From Bacteroidia bacterium (GTDB taxonomy: Bacteria; Bacteroidota; Bacteroidia; Flavobacteriales; Flavobacteriaceae), in NCBI GenBank assembly GCA_030430535.1, contig JAUIKY010000036.1:1-37434 (forward strand): a DNA stretch of 37,434 bases, given 5' to 3'. The position numbers and the translations under genes were made by a program. Shown in pieces: positions 26,526-36,995 of this stretch. Under the pieces are notes generated by a model that searched no databases, was not told the origin of the DNA, and saw nothing but the letters and a program-made list of their open reading frames with translations. Position 1 is the first letter of the stretch. Every line of letters begins with the position of its first letter.

Positions 26526-28553
26526 ATGACACATAAAATACAACTCATTTTATCGCTTTTTTTGATACTCTCTATGGGCAATAACCTGTTTTCCCAAGCA
26601 GATGTTACTGCAACTGTAGATATTCAAAATAGGTTAACTTCAATGAATAATGGAATTGTTTCCATAACCATTAATAGCAAAGGGCAGGTTAATTCTTTGT
26701 TGTACAACGGAAAAGATTTAATAGATGCCAATAATCAAGGGCGTTTTTATTTTAGTTATAATGATCAAAATGCTTATAGTGAGTTGAGTCCAGATAAAGT
26801 TAGGATTGAAAAACAAACTGCCGATTATGTTGAGGTTGTTTATTCAAGAACAACAGGAACACTACTTCTTGAGCAGGCATTTATAATGCAAAAGGGCGTG
26901 AGTGGTATTCATTCTTATATTACGGTTAAAGGAACATCAACACCCATCTCTTTACGAGAAATGCGAGTGGTTTATAGGGTCAATCGTTCGTTGTTTGATT
27001 ATGGATATGTGTCTGATGTTATGCAAGGCGAATTGCCTTCGGTGGCCGAAATGGTGGCTTCAAATAATAATTCTATTATGGATGCCACTTATGAACTGTC
27101 AGATGGTTCTATTTATACGAAATACGATTGGGCTAATTATTTAGTAGAAGATGATGTTCATGGTATTTTGTCTGATAATGAAGGGGTTTGGGCTATCGCT
27201 CCAAGTAATGAGTTTATGAACGGTGGGCCAATGAAACAGGAATTAACGGTTCATGCCACAAACAAAACACCATTGGTACTTCAGATGCTACAGGGTGAAC
27301 ATTTTGGTGCGGCATCCCAAAGTTATTCGACAGGGACAGATAAAATTTATGGGCCATTTTTTATCTATGTAAATTCAGGGAGTACGCATCAAGAAATGAT
27401 TGATGATGCTAAAGTCCAGGCGGGAGTTCAAAAATCTCAATGGCCTTATCAATGGTTGGATAACCCTTTGTTTCCAATAAACAGGACGGAAGTTTCAGGA
27501 ACGTTGAATATTCCACATGGGCTTTCTTCAAATAATATTCAAGTAGTGTTAGCTAAACCAGGGACGTCTATTTACAATCAAGGTACCGACTATATGTTTT
27601 GGTCTAAGACAGATTCAAATGGAGAATTTACAATACCTCATGTAAGGGATGGAGCTTATACATTGTATGCCTATGCTACCGAAGGAGAAATTACGGAGGA
27701 ATTGACAGTTGATAATATCAATGTTTCTGGAGCTTCAGTTGAGTTAGGAACTATAGATTGGCCTGTTGAAAAATTGGAAAAGAAATTTTGGCAAATTGGA
27801 GAAAATGATAGGTTAACCAAAGGATTTAAAATGTCTGATACTCCAAGAGCCTACGGTTTATATGATTTGCCACCTTCAAATTTGGAGTATACTATTGGAA
27901 GTAGTACCCCGGAAAATGATTGGTATTATGCCCAAACAAAAGTTGGAACATGGACAGTAAACTTTAATGTAGATGCTGTTTATCCCGAAAATGCTGTTTT
28001 AACAGCTTCTATTGCAGGTGCAGCAGCAAATCCAAAGGTTGATGTGTATGTTAATGGCGTTAAGCAAACAACATGGTCTTTTGGTAATGATGCTTCAGTG
28101 TATCGTAGTGCTGTTCTTAGTGGCCGTCATGAGGTAAGAACACTTACATTTCCGGCATCATATTTAAACGTAGGGAGCAATACCATATCGTTTAAAATGA
28201 CTAGCGTAGGGAATAGGGGCGGCTTAATGTATGATTGTGTTAAATTAGAGGCAGGTGAGTTGTTAACACTTTCCAGCCAAAGTGTTGTGGCTTCAAAACC
28301 TAAAACCATTAGTCAATACCCTAATCCTTTTAAAAGTTTTACTGATTTTAAAATAACAGCTAACAATACAGGAAAGGCATCATTGTGCATTTATGGACTT
28401 AATGGGCAACTCGTTAATGTAGTGTTTGATGGGCATATAGTAGAAAATAATTTTACTTTAAGTTATGATGGGACTAAACTTAAGCCGGGTCTGTATATCT
28501 ATAAATTTAAAACAGATGATGAATTATTAGTAGGTAAGCTTGTTAAAAAATAA
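26526..28553 (+). CDS. Rhamnogalacturonan lyase, family PL4, with T9SS sorting domain
   Basis: A 675-residue secreted lyase that cuts the rhamnose-galacturonate backbone of rhamnogalacturonan I by beta-elimination. ATG 26526 is chosen because it directly precedes a good signal peptide (cleavage near FSQA, residue 24); the frame is open earlier but that part is not signal-like. The three PL4 domains are recognisable: an N-terminal beta-sandwich catalytic domain (about 27-320), a fibronectin-like domain (about 322-405, SGTLNIPHG and DGAYTLYAYATEGE) and a C-terminal carbohydrate-binding-like domain (about 415-575, FWQIGENDRLTKGF and GLMYDCVKLEAG). A T9SS C-terminal domain follows (about 600-675, ISQYPNPFKSFTDF). 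Candidate catalytic Lys and His lie in IYTKYDWANYL and GEHFG by analogy with fungal PL4. The gene converges on the HTCS gene across a shared terminator. Confidence 0.87.
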   Translation: MTHKIQLILSLFLILSMGNNLFSQADVTATVDIQNRLTSMNNGIVSITINSKGQVNSLLYNGKDLIDANNQGRFYFSYNDQNAYSELSPDKVRIEKQTADYVEVVYSRTTGTLLLEQAFIMQKGVSGIHSYITVKGTSTPISLREMRVVYRVNRSLFDYGYVSDVMQGELPSVAEMVASNNNSIMDATYELSDGSIYTKYDWANYLVEDDVHGILSDNEGVWAIAPSNEFMNGGPMKQELTVHATNKTPLVLQMLQGEHFGAASQSYSTGTDKIYGPFFIYVNSGSTHQEMIDDAKVQAGVQKSQWPYQWLDNPLFPINRTEVSGTLNIPHGLSSNNIQVVLAKPGTSIYNQGTDYMFWSKTDSNGEFTIPHVRDGAYTLYAYATEGEITEELTVDNINVSGASVELGTIDWPVEKLEKKFWQIGENDRLTKGFKMSDTPRAYGLYDLPPSNLEYTIGSSTPENDWYYAQTKVGTWTVNFNVDAVYPENAVLTASIAGAAANPKVDVYVNGVKQTTWSFGNDASVYRSAVLSGRHEVRTLTFPASYLNVGSNTISFKMTSVGNRGGLMYDCVKLEAGELLTLSSQSVVASKPKTISQYPNPFKSFTDFKITANNTGKASLCIYGLNGQLVNVVFDGHIVENNFTLSYDGTKLKPGLYIYKFKTDDELLVGKLVKK

Positions 28554-28580
28554 AAGGATAGTAATGTTCAAGTAAGTAAA

Positions 28581-28611
28581 AAATATCGGGGTTTCTCCCG
28601 ATATTTTTTTT
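28581..28611. terminator. Bidirectional terminator between PL4 and HTCS genes
   Basis: AAATATCGGG (28581-28590) and CCCGATATTT (28597-28606) form a perfect 10-bp stem with a 6-base loop. An A-run on the left and a T-run on the right make it work for both converging genes. Confidence 0.9.
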
Positions 28612-28650
28612 GTCACCTAGTGGAATGAAAGAAAAAAATAGAACCCTGTT

Positions 28651-31600
28651 TTATTTATGTTTTTTACGGAATTCTGTTGGGGTGGCGTTAAATTTATTTT
28701 TAAATGATTTGCTGAAGTATTTAATATCAATAAACCCTGTCATAAAAGCAATTTCCTTGATTAACAATTGGCTGTCTGTAATGAGCTGTGCAGCTCGTTT
28801 TAAGCGTACGTCGCGAATAAATTCAACAGGGGTAAGGCCTGTTAAACTTTTAATTTTATAATAGAAAGAAGTCCGGTTTAAGCCAACCTCGGTGCCAAGG
28901 TCTTCAACCGAAAAGTTATTGTTGTCCATGTTTTGTTCTATGGTTTCCATAACTTTTGCCATAATTTCTTCATCTTGGTCGGTAAGTAAAAAAGGTTTGG
29001 GATTGAAATCTTTGGTAACCGATTTGTCAAAAGCATAATAAATACTCTGTAAGCGCTTTCGTTGCTCCAGCAGATTAAGAATACGAGCTTTTAAGTAGGA
29101 CACACTAAACGGTTTGGTTATATAATCGTCTGCGCCATAACTCAAGCCTTCCAATTTGCTTTCAATATTGGTTTTGGCCGTTAGCAATATAATCGGTACA
29201 TGGCTTGTTTCAATGTTTTTTCGAATACGCTTAAGAAGGTCAACGCCATTTAATTTGGGCATCATGATATCGCTGATTACAAAATCTGGGTTTTCATTCA
29301 AAATGAGTTGATACCCTTTTTCTCCGTCTTCGGCCTCGATAACCTCATAGTCGGTTTCCAAAATATTTTTGATGAAGTTCCTTAATTTAAAATCATCTTC
29401 AACAACCAAAATTTTAATTTTTTCAGAACTCTTATAGAGTTTATCCTGGTCGGTTTTTTGGTTTCTGTCTGGCGTATCTTGGTTTGTTTGGCTTTCAACA
29501 AATTCTACTTCAGATGAAAAATGACTTTTCCCCTTTTTAAAATACACAGAAAATGTACTCCCTTTGTTTTCTTCACTTTCAAAATGTAACTTTCCGTTAT
29601 GTTTTTCTATGATTTCCTTGACCATAGATAGGCCAATTCCAGTGCTGGGGTTGCTTTTGTTTTTGTTGAAAGCTACAAATCGGGTAAATAAAGATGGATG
29701 GTTCTCTTTTGAAATACCAATGCCTTTATCTATTACATGAAATCCGATGTGTTTATCATCTTTATCGATGCGAACGGTAATTGACTTTCCTTCAGGGGTG
29801 TATTTAAAAGCGTTAGAAAGTAGGTTCATGACTATTTTTTCGACCCCGCTTTTATCAGCCCATAATTTAATATTGCTTAATTCTGATTCTAAAGAGAAAG
29901 TGATGTTTTTTTCGTGGGCTATTTCTGTAAAGTTGTTAAATATCTCTTCAATGAATTGCGAAAAGTTGATTTTTGAAACCTTCAATTTTACATCCTGGAT
30001 TTTTCTGAAGTCCAATATTTGGTCAACCAACCTTTGCAATCTATTGGTGCTTTGCGAAATGTAAGTAAGTTGTTTTTTTACAATGTCTGGAGTTCTGTTG
30101 TCGTTTATTAAAAATTCAATAGGCGCCGATATTAAGGTTAAGGGCGTGCGCAATTCGTGTGAGATATCGATAAAAAACTTTTGTTTAAGTGCGAACATTT
30201 CCTTTTCAACCTTGGCGTTCGTCTTTAATCGGTATATGGTTAATATGGTACGGTTAATTAAAAGTAACAGGCCTAAAGCAACGATAATGTATATGGTAAA
30301 TGCCAAAGTGGTGTTCCAAATAGATGGTTTTACCTTTATGTTTAGAAGGCGTTGGTTGTCTACCCAATTCCCTTGGCTGTTAGTCGATTTTACTTTAAAC
30401 GTGTATTCGCCTTTTGGTACGTTTGTGTAATAAGCGGTTCTTTGGTTGTTTACGTAGTTCCAATCTTCGTCAAAACCTTCCAAGGTATAAGCATATTTAA
30501 TGTTTTCCGGGTTTTTATAGTCTAAGGTGGCGAACTCAATATTAAAAAAGTTTTGGTTATGTGCTAAAACCAATTGTTTGGTATTGTCGATGGATGTTTT
30601 TAGAGGTGAAGATTTTGTGTCGCTAGTTATTCTTTTGTTGAAAAGCCAAAAATCGGTTATGGCTAAATAAGGTGAGTAATAATTGGCTTTAATTTGGTCG
30701 GGAAAAAAATGAAGGAGCCCTTGTGAATATCCAAATAGCAGTTCTCCAGATTTAAGGCGGAATTTTGTCGCCTCCGAAAAGTTGTTGTTGGAAACCGTCC
30801 ATTTAATTTCAGGAAAAACCTCAAAGTATTCTTGGTCAGGGTTAAATCGGGTAATCATATAATCTGTAGTAACCCATATTTTGCCATCATTATCTTCAAT
30901 AATTGATAATAAATTATTGGAGGGCAGTCCATCATTTTGTCCATAGCTTTTGAAATTAGCGGGGTAGCCCAGAGAGTCTTTTGAGGTTACCGTGCTCAAT
31001 CCGCCATCAGCCGTAGCTAAAAATGTTTTTCCATTTCGGGTAATGCAAATGTCTATAATATCATTGCTTTCAAGTCCATTGGGGATTTGGTTGTCAATTC
31101 GGTAGGTTTTAATGTCTTCAAGTTGGTTTAGTGCATTTTTATTTGTCAGCAGTGCAATTAAACCACCTGTGGTACCAACAAGTAAAAAGCCCTCTTCGGT
31201 TTGGTTAATACATCGTATTTTACCAAAATTATCAATGGGGTAATTCTGCCATTTGTTTTTATGGTTAATAAATTGAGGCTTTCCTGAATTTTTGTTCTCT
31301 ATTACATTTAATCCATCAAAAGTGCCCACCCAAATAAAACCATCATTATCTTGAAACACTGAATATATATTGTTGCTTGAAATGCTAAACGGATTATTGG
31401 CGTTGTGAACAAAATGTTCAACCTCGTAATTAAGAGGTTGCTTTGTAGGGGTTAGTTTGTACAGGCCATCTCCACGAGTGCCAATCCATATATTTAGGTT
31501 GTTGTCTTCAATGATACTATAAGCGGTTTTGTTCCAAACGGCATTTGGGCTTAAGTTTCCTGAAGTGGATAACGTTCCCATTTGTTTCAAGTTTTTGTCA

Positions 31601-33039
31601 AAAATCAAAACTTGATTTTGTTTGGTGCCCACCCAAATATTGTCTTTGCTATCCTGAAATATTGATCTAACATTTCTAGGTTGTAATGTTGTGTTTGAAT
31701 TTAGAGGAGTTGCTTTAAAATTATATTCGCTAAAAGTGATTTTGAATAGCCCAGATGCCAGCGTGTTATACCATAGGAAACCTTGTTTATCAAAAAAAGC
31801 TGTATGTAAGTTGTTTGAGAAATTGGAATTTGTGGTATTGTTAGGGAGCGAAAACGGCGTAAGTTGTTTGGTAACCGGATTGAACTTAGAGAAGCTGCCT
31901 CCGTATGGTTGTACCCAAACATCACCTTTTAGGTCTGTTAAAACAAAAGAGTTGGCGGGAACACTTGCAATATTATTGACAGGCGATGTTATTGCGGGGT
32001 AATGATGCAATGTTTTGTCTCTAAAATCAAAAAGATAAATACCTTTCTCTTTGTTGTGCATAAACCACAGTTGATGGTTTTTAGTAAACGATATAAAGGT
32101 TAATTTTTCGGTTTTTAGATTGGGTACGGTGTTAGGGTTAAATATTTCAACTTCACCCGTAAAGATATTGATGGTACAAAAGCCTTTCTGGTTTGTTACT
32201 GCCAAAATGGTTTGTTGGTCTAGTTTTTCAAGCCTTATAATTTTCGAATCAAGCTCAATATTTTGTGTCCTAAAGTTACCATTCCCTTTTGAATATTTGG
32301 CAATGGTGCCCGAACTGCCCCCAAACCAAATTTCATCATTTATCTCTATTGAAGAATGAAATTCTACAGGAGAGTCTAATTTATGAAAGAAATGTTTAGG
32401 TTTTTTGTTAGTGCTAAGTGGCGAGACCAAGGTTATTCCATTATTGGTCAATAACCAAGAATTTAATTCTGAATCTTCATGAACGGCATAAACGGCAGTC
32501 GATTTTAAATTACCAAGGTCTTTCCGGTAAATTTTAGTATTGAATAAAGAATCTGTAACCTGAATACACCCATCGTTTTGCGACAAAAGCCATACCAATC
32601 CAGATTTGTTGGTTTGTATTTGGCGTATGCTGAATTTCGAGTTGTTTAATTCGGGGATTAATTCCGTGCCCCAAAAGGATTCCGATTTTGGATTAAAACA
32701 GTAAACCTCGGGTTGTATGGCCTCACATCTCATCCATATTCGGCCAAAGGAATCTTCTGCGATCTTGTTTACCCGGTTGTTGTTCATAACAACTTCATCT
32801 CCAGGTTTCGGTTTAAAATTGGTGAATGAGTATCCGTTGTATCTGCTCAGCCCGTTTGTTGTAGCAATCCAAATGAACCCTTTTTTATCTTGAATAATTT
32901 GGTTGACAATGTTATGGGGCAGTCCGTCCTCAACAAGAAATTGTTCAGAAGAATAGTTTTGTTGGCCTATAACTGAAAATAAGGCGAAAATAGTTAAGCC
33001 AATTGAAATGTAAATTTTCGTAAAACCCACGTTAATCAT
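28651..33039 (-). CDS. Hybrid two-component system regulator (HTCS)
   Basis: A 1462-residue one-protein sensor and transcription factor. Order: signal or anchor helix (about 6-24), a periplasmic sensor of repeated Reg_prop beta-propeller blades (about 30-800, with blocks such as GFIWIATTNGLSRYNG and NIWIGTRGDGLYKL), a Y_Y_Y domain (about 835-900), a membrane helix (about 905-930), histidine kinase HisKA with phospho-acceptor H961 (ISHELRTPL), an ATPase domain (NLLSNAFKYTPEG, GIGISKENHP, GIGLSMVKEI), a receiver domain with phospho-acceptor D1257 (VISDIMMPKLNG), and an AraC-type DNA-binding domain (about 1360-1462). HTCS proteins bind an oligosaccharide in the periplasm and activate the adjacent utilisation locus. 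This is the only complete specific regulator here, so it probably controls the pectin genes on both strands. Confidence 0.95.
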   Translation of the reverse strand: MINVGFTKIYISIGLTIFALFSVIGQQNYSSEQFLVEDGLPHNIVNQIIQDKKGFIWIATTNGLSRYNGYSFTNFKPKPGDEVVMNNNRVNKIAEDSFGRIWMRCEAIQPEVYCFNPKSESFWGTELIPELNNSKFSIRQIQTNKSGLVWLLSQNDGCIQVTDSLFNTKIYRKDLGNLKSTAVYAVHEDSELNSWLLTNNGITLVSPLSTNKKPKHFFHKLDSPVEFHSSIEINDEIWFGGSSGTIAKYSKGNGNFRTQNIELDSKIIRLEKLDQQTILAVTNQKGFCTINIFTGEVEIFNPNTVPNLKTEKLTFISFTKNHQLWFMHNKEKGIYLFDFRDKTLHHYPAITSPVNNIASVPANSFVLTDLKGDVWVQPYGGSFSKFNPVTKQLTPFSLPNNTTNSNFSNNLHTAFFDKQGFLWYNTLASGLFKITFSEYNFKATPLNSNTTLQPRNVRSIFQDSKDNIWVGTKQNQVLIFDKNLKQMGTLSTSGNLSPNAVWNKTAYSIIEDNNLNIWIGTRGDGLYKLTPTKQPLNYEVEHFVHNANNPFSISSNNIYSVFQDNDGFIWVGTFDGLNVIENKNSGKPQFINHKNKWQNYPIDNFGKIRCINQTEEGFLLVGTTGGLIALLTNKNALNQLEDIKTYRIDNQIPNGLESNDIIDICITRNGKTFLATADGGLSTVTSKDSLGYPANFKSYGQNDGLPSNNLLSIIEDNDGKIWVTTDYMITRFNPDQEYFEVFPEIKWTVSNNNFSEATKFRLKSGELLFGYSQGLLHFFPDQIKANYYSPYLAITDFWLFNKRITSDTKSSPLKTSIDNTKQLVLAHNQNFFNIEFATLDYKNPENIKYAYTLEGFDEDWNYVNNQRTAYYTNVPKGEYTFKVKSTNSQGNWVDNQRLLNIKVKPSIWNTTLAFTIYIIVALGLLLLINRTILTIYRLKTNAKVEKEMFALKQKFFIDISHELRTPLTLISAPIEFLINDNRTPDIVKKQLTYISQSTNRLQRLVDQILDFRKIQDVKLKVSKINFSQFIEEIFNNFTEIAHEKNITFSLESELSNIKLWADKSGVEKIVMNLLSNAFKYTPEGKSITVRIDKDDKHIGFHVIDKGIGISKENHPSLFTRFVAFNKNKSNPSTGIGLSMVKEIIEKHNGKLHFESEENKGSTFSVYFKKGKSHFSSEVEFVESQTNQDTPDRNQKTDQDKLYKSSEKIKILVVEDDFKLRNFIKNILETDYEVIEAEDGEKGYQLILNENPDFVISDIMMPKLNGVDLLKRIRKNIETSHVPIILLTAKTNIESKLEGLSYGADDYITKPFSVSYLKARILNLLEQRKRLQSIYYAFDKSVTKDFNPKPFLLTDQDEEIMAKVMETIEQNMDNNNFSVEDLGTEVGLNRTSFYYKIKSLTGLTPVEFIRDVRLKRAAQLITDSQLLIKEIAFMTGFIDIKYFSKSFKNKFNATPTEFRKKHK

Positions 33040-33123
33040 GATTAGATGAAAACCAAATTAAAAAATATTCTTTACAAAGGTGTTAGATTTAGAAGAGTTA
33101 AAGCCTTGTTTCTTTTTTTATTA

Positions 33124-33165
33124 AGAACGGAAGCTTGTAAAATAGGTTGTTAGAGCTTCCGTTCT
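33124..33165. repeat. 12-base perfect inverted repeat between GH95 and HTCS genes
   Basis: AGAACGGAAGCT (33124-33135) and AGCTTCCGTTCT (33154-33165) form a perfect 12-bp stem with an 18-base loop. A T-rich tract (33166-33179) follows on the plus strand, but both flanking genes are on the minus strand, where the hairpin is followed by A-rich sequence. It probably marks the GH95 transcript end or protects it, but the U-tract faces the other way. Confidence 0.6.
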
Positions 33166-33182
33166 GTTGTTGTTTTTTTAGT

Positions 33183-35714
33183 TTATCCTTGGATGTTAAA
33201 TGTGTAGCTTTCTCCTTTTTTAGTTTTTACATCATACTCAAACACAGGTTTAATGTTGGTGCCTTCCAATTTAGCTTTAGGTGATATTATTGGGTTTTCT
33301 ACTGGCTGGAATTTATATAATGGGTTTGGGTTTTCTCCTTTTGCATCCAACAGGTTTAGGCCGGTCAACTTATCATAGCTTCGCAATCTTAGGTTGCCGC
33401 CAATCTTAGATTTTATGGTAATACTATAAATTTTATTGTTTTTCCAGACCAGGTTTTCAATTTCAAAACCACCTCGTGCCCTTAATCCAGAAACCTTTCC
33501 TTCAGCCCAAACATCGGGCAAGGCGGGAAGAATGGTTAAAGCCCCATCATGACTCTGTATTAACATTTCAGCAATGCCCGCGGTGCAACCAAAATTACCA
33601 TCTATTTGGAATGGCGGGTGGGCATCGAACATGTTACTGTATGTGCCACCATCGGGATCTTTAATTGTTGCGTTTGCTGGTTTTAAGTTAAGTTGGTTTT
33701 TAATGAGTTTGTAGGCATGGTTGCCATCCAAATAGCGTGCCCAAAGGGTTACTTTCCAGCCCATAGACCATCCACGGCTCGCATCACCTTTTCCGATTAA
33801 AGAATTTCTTGAGGCCTCAAAAAGCTCTGGGGTTTTAAATGCTGAAATTTGCCTTCCGGGATAGGCGCCCCAAAGATGGGATATATGCCTGTGGGCATCA
33901 TTTTTTTTATCCCAATCGTCAATCCATTCCTGTAATTGGGTATGTTGTCCTATTTGCATAGGGGGCAGTTGTGATCTAACAGCAACAAGTTCTTTGGAAA
34001 AAGAGGCGTCTATATTTAAAATTTTTGCGGCATCAATGGTGTTTGACAGTAAGTCGAAAATCATTTGGTTATCCATCGTCACCCCAGCAAAAACACTACA
34101 GCGTTCTCTTCCCATAGTGCCATCAGATTTCAATTCTTGATAAAAATGAAGGCCAGGTGTATGCTCTGGAGAAATGGATGGTGAAGCGACCAAATAACCT
34201 GTTTTCTTGTCTTTGATGAGAAAATCTTGGTAAAACTCGCTGGCACTTTTTAAGATTGGATAGATGTCTTTTAAATAAGATTCATCTCCAGAATAAAGGT
34301 ATTTCTCCCATAAATGAGCACAAAACCACGCATTGCAAGTTGGCCAAACGCCGGCCGTTTTGTCAACAGCACCTGTCATTCGCCAAAGGTCTGTGTTGTG
34401 GTGAAGTGTCCAGCCTCTACTGTTGTACATTTCTGATGCCGATTGCTTTCCCGTTTCGCTTACATCTTTTACCATTTGGATAAAAGGGTCGTGACATTCC
34501 GTTAAATTGGTGACTTCTGCTGGCCAATAATTCATTTCAACATTAATGTTGGTAGTGTATTTACTGTCCCACGCAGGATATTGGTCGGCATTGGGATTCC
34601 ATATCCCCTGCAAATTTGCGGGCTGTGTGCCCGGTTGAGAGGAGCTTATTAATAAATAACGCCCAAATTGAAAATAAGTAGAAACAAGTTCTGGATCATA
34701 ACTTTCCGAAAATTCTTTGATTCTGGTGTCGGTAGGTTTAATTGTTTGATCAGATTTTCCTAAATCGAGGGAAACTCTGTTGAATTGTTTTTGGTAAAAA
34801 GAAATGTGATCAGACTTTGCTTTGCTGTATTTTTTTGAAAATTTCGATAAATAGTCCTTGGCACGCTGTTCCGCATTACCTGAAATATCTTTATAGTTTT
34901 TAAAGTTGGTGGCTACTGAAATATATATTATGGCTTCGTCCGCATTTTCAACCGTAATACTATTATTGTTCTTTTTTCTAATACCTCCTTTTGATTCAAC
35001 TTTTATTTGGGTGTTGAAGTTTAAAAGGTTTAAAATATTCTCTTCTTTTTCCCTCGTGCATTTTCCGTTAACAACAAGCATTTTATTTTGATTTTCTGGA
35101 ACTTCTGAAGTTACGGTTACCATATGCTTTTTTAAAGGGCCAGCAAAGGAGGTGTTAAAAGTGATGGCTTCTTTTTTATCTGATGTTAAACGGATGATGA
35201 TAAGCTGATCGGTAAAAGATGTAAATACTTCTCGGTTAAAAGTTGTCCCGTTAACTTTATAAGTTGTAGTGGCTATGGCAGTTTTTAAATCCAGTTTTCT
35301 TTCAAAGTCAGTGTAGTTTTCGTGACCAGGGAAATCTAAAATAAGGTTGCCGATAGATTGATAAACTTGGCCGTGGGATGTGGTGTTGCGGTCTGCAATA
35401 ATATCTTTAAGGGCAAGTTTTTGTGCTTCAATGTAATTGCCATCTTCTATAAAGTTTTGAATGGTTTTTAGACTTGCTTTGGCATTCGGGTTTGTGTTTT
35501 GATAAGGGCTTCCAGACCAAAAGGTATCTTCGTTAATTTGAATGGTATCACGTTGCGGAATACCGTACACCATAGCGCCCAATCTTCCATTGCCTAAAGG
35601 TAAGGCATCTGTCCATGCCTTTGAGGGTTTGTCATACCAAAGCGTTAATGCTTCTTGGCAGTTTGAAGAAAAGTAAAAAGTTAATGTTACTAAAGTGAAA
35701 ATTATGTTTTTCAT
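33183..35714 (-). CDS. Glycoside hydrolase family GH95 (alpha-L-fucosidase/alpha-L-galactosidase)
   Basis: An 843-residue secreted hydrolase with a signal peptide (about 1-19). The N-terminal beta-sandwich begins [27 protein letters not shown], the GH95 hallmark, followed by INEDTFWSG. The helical barrel includes [14 protein letters not shown] and, further on, [23 protein letters not shown], with E596 the likely catalytic acid by family analogy, then [20 protein letters not shown]95 enzymes remove terminal alpha-L-fucose or alpha-L-galactose. In a pectin locus, L-galactose or L-fucose on rhamnogalacturonan side chains is a reasonable target; exact specificity cannot be read. It starts 2 bases after the stop of the CE8 gene upstream, so the two are co-transcribed on the minus strand. 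Confidence 0.9.
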   Translation of the reverse strand: MKNIIFTLVTLTFYFSSNCQEALTLWYDKPSKAWTDALPLGNGRLGAMVYGIPQRDTIQINEDTFWSGSPYQNTNPNAKASLKTIQNFIEDGNYIEAQKLALKDIIADRNTTSHGQVYQSIGNLILDFPGHENYTDFERKLDLKTAIATTTYKVNGTTFNREVFTSFTDQLIIIRLTSDKKEAITFNTSFAGPLKKHMVTVTSEVPENQNKMLVVNGKCTREKEENILNLLNFNTQIKVESKGGIRKKNNNSITVENADEAIIYISVATNFKNYKDISGNAEQRAKDYLSKFSKKYSKAKSDHISFYQKQFNRVSLDLGKSDQTIKPTDTRIKEFSESYDPELVSTYFQFGRYLLISSSQPGTQPANLQGIWNPNADQYPAWDSKYTTNINVEMNYWPAEVTNLTECHDPFIQMVKDVSETGKQSASEMYNSRGWTLHHNTDLWRMTGAVDKTAGVWPTCNAWFCAHLWEKYLYSGDESYLKDIYPILKSASEFYQDFLIKDKKTGYLVASPSISPEHTPGLHFYQELKSDGTMGRERCSVFAGVTMDNQMIFDLLSNTIDAAKILNIDASFSKELVAVRSQLPPMQIGQHTQLQEWIDDWDKKNDAHRHISHLWGAYPGRQISAFKTPELFEASRNSLIGKGDASRGWSMGWKVTLWARYLDGNHAYKLIKNQLNLKPANATIKDPDGGTYSNMFDAHPPFQIDGNFGCTAGIAEMLIQSHDGALTILPALPDVWAEGKVSGLRARGGFEIENLVWKNNKIYSITIKSKIGGNLRLRSYDKLTGLNLLDAKGENPNPLYKFQPVENPIISPKAKLEGTNIKPVFEYDVKTKKGESYTFNIQG

Positions 35715-35716
35715 GT

Positions 35717-36766
35717 TTATTTTATTTGTTTAGGATTCCAGTTGTCGTGCCCTTTTAATACATTTTTCATTGTATATTTTTTGGCTTCTTTTTTTGAGAG
35801 TTCTCTAATACCAGCCCAATTTGCTCGTTTACTGATATCTGAACTTTTACCTGTGTTCTTATATTCGTAAAGATGCAAGTCTTTACTGGTTGGAGCGTAT
35901 TCCATGTGCCAAAGGGTAGGCCAGCCCAAAGGCTCAATTTTGTCTCCCATATCACATTTAATCCAGGCAACTTTAGGGTAGTTGTGCCATGGGCGCCCAA
36001 GACTTATCAATTGATTGTCGTCTTTCGGTCTGGGGCTATTGCTCTTAAATGTTAGTTTGCATTTATAAAAAACAAACCCGTATTGTTGTGATTTTGGTGT
36101 GCTTGGTGCAGTAATCCATCCTCCTCCATAACTTTGTATCTCGCAGTTGTCAAAATAGCCAATCCCGCCACCATAAATGTAGTCTGTTCTGCCAAGAATT
36201 AGACAGTTTTTAAAGTAACTTCTCGTGCCGTCTTTTCTCAGGAAAATAGTGTCTTGATAACCAAGAAAGCTACAGTTGGTAAAGATATTTTTGTCTGAAG
36301 TAATGCTTATTGCCAAAGCTTGCCCAACTGGACCAGCTGTGTTTTGAAAAGTTATATTTTCAGCTTTAAAGCCATCGCCTTGAATGGTTATAGTTGCCGA
36401 GGTTCTTATCGTTTCTCCAGACCATTTGGAGGCGTCTTCAGCAGGGCATTTATTGTTTAGGCCTCCTTTGCAATCGTAAATATGGTAGCTTATAATAGTG
36501 TGTTCACGGCTTTCCCCCACAAAAGTTATGTTCTCTTTGTTTTTTGGGACTAGTATTTTTTCAGAATTGTATAGTCCATTTTTAATGTAAATAGTTGTTC
36601 TTGACCCTAGATTTGAAGGTACACTATTTATGGCCGCTTGAATGGTGGTGAAGTTTCCAGTGCCATCCAAGGCCACAGTTATTGTTGGTGTAGGGGTGGC
36701 AAATAGGTTCTTTGCAAACAGGATAGTAAAAAGAAGTAGAATAGTTTTAGTGAGGTTGTTTTTCAT
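35717..36766 (-). CDS. Pectin methylesterase, family CE8 (third copy)
   Basis: A 349-residue secreted beta-helix esterase. ATG at 36766 is preferred over the upstream ATG at 36799 because it starts directly at a classic signal peptide (cleavage near LFA, residue 23). Active-site residues are kept: Q149 (GPVGQA), Q171-D172 (GYQDTIF), nucleophile D195 and R258 (LGRPWH). The motif around the nucleophile is RTDYIYG instead of the usual DFIFG, and there is an insertion with cysteines at about 98-108 ([15 protein letters not shown]). These differences suggest a substrate or pattern preference different from the other two CE8 proteins of the locus. It is the first gene of a two-gene minus-strand operon with GH95; its promoter should be in 36767-36995, where I could not identify convincing boxes. 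Confidence 0.92.
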   Translation of the reverse strand: MKNNLTKTILLLFTILFAKNLFATPTPTITVALDGTGNFTTIQAAINSVPSNLGSRTTIYIKNGLYNSEKILVPKNKENITFVGESREHTIISYHIYDCKGGLNNKCPAEDASKWSGETIRTSATITIQGDGFKAENITFQNTAGPVGQALAISITSDKNIFTNCSFLGYQDTIFLRKDGTRSYFKNCLILGRTDYIYGGGIGYFDNCEIQSYGGGWITAPSTPKSQQYGFVFYKCKLTFKSNSPRPKDDNQLISLGRPWHNYPKVAWIKCDMGDKIEPLGWPTLWHMEYAPTSKDLHLYEYKNTGKSSDISKRANWAGIRELSKKEAKKYTMKNVLKGHDNWNPKQIK

Positions 36767-36995
36767 GTTTTTATTCGATATTAACAGGTATTCATTCATA
36801 GTGGGGAAGAAATTTTGGGAAAGGCTAAATTATAGGTTAAAGAGTTATTTTATGTGGGGTGTTTTACATTTTAAGGCAGGTCATATTGCAATTTTTTTAA
36901 AAATTTGATAAAAAAATATTAGATTTGTTTGCGGTTTTATTAAAATCATGGGGGCTTTTGTGAGCTTTTTTTAACTGATAAAAAAACCTGAGAGA

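Noticed and set aside
29000-33039. Repeated short segments in the HTCS gene that look like DNA repeats
   Set aside because: They reflect protein-level beta-propeller repeats (W-I-G-T-type blades), not nucleotide repeats or CRISPR.
36642-36908. 88-codon plus-strand open frame over the start of the third CE8 gene
   Set aside because: Mostly antisense to the CE8 signal peptide, with no recognisable protein features.
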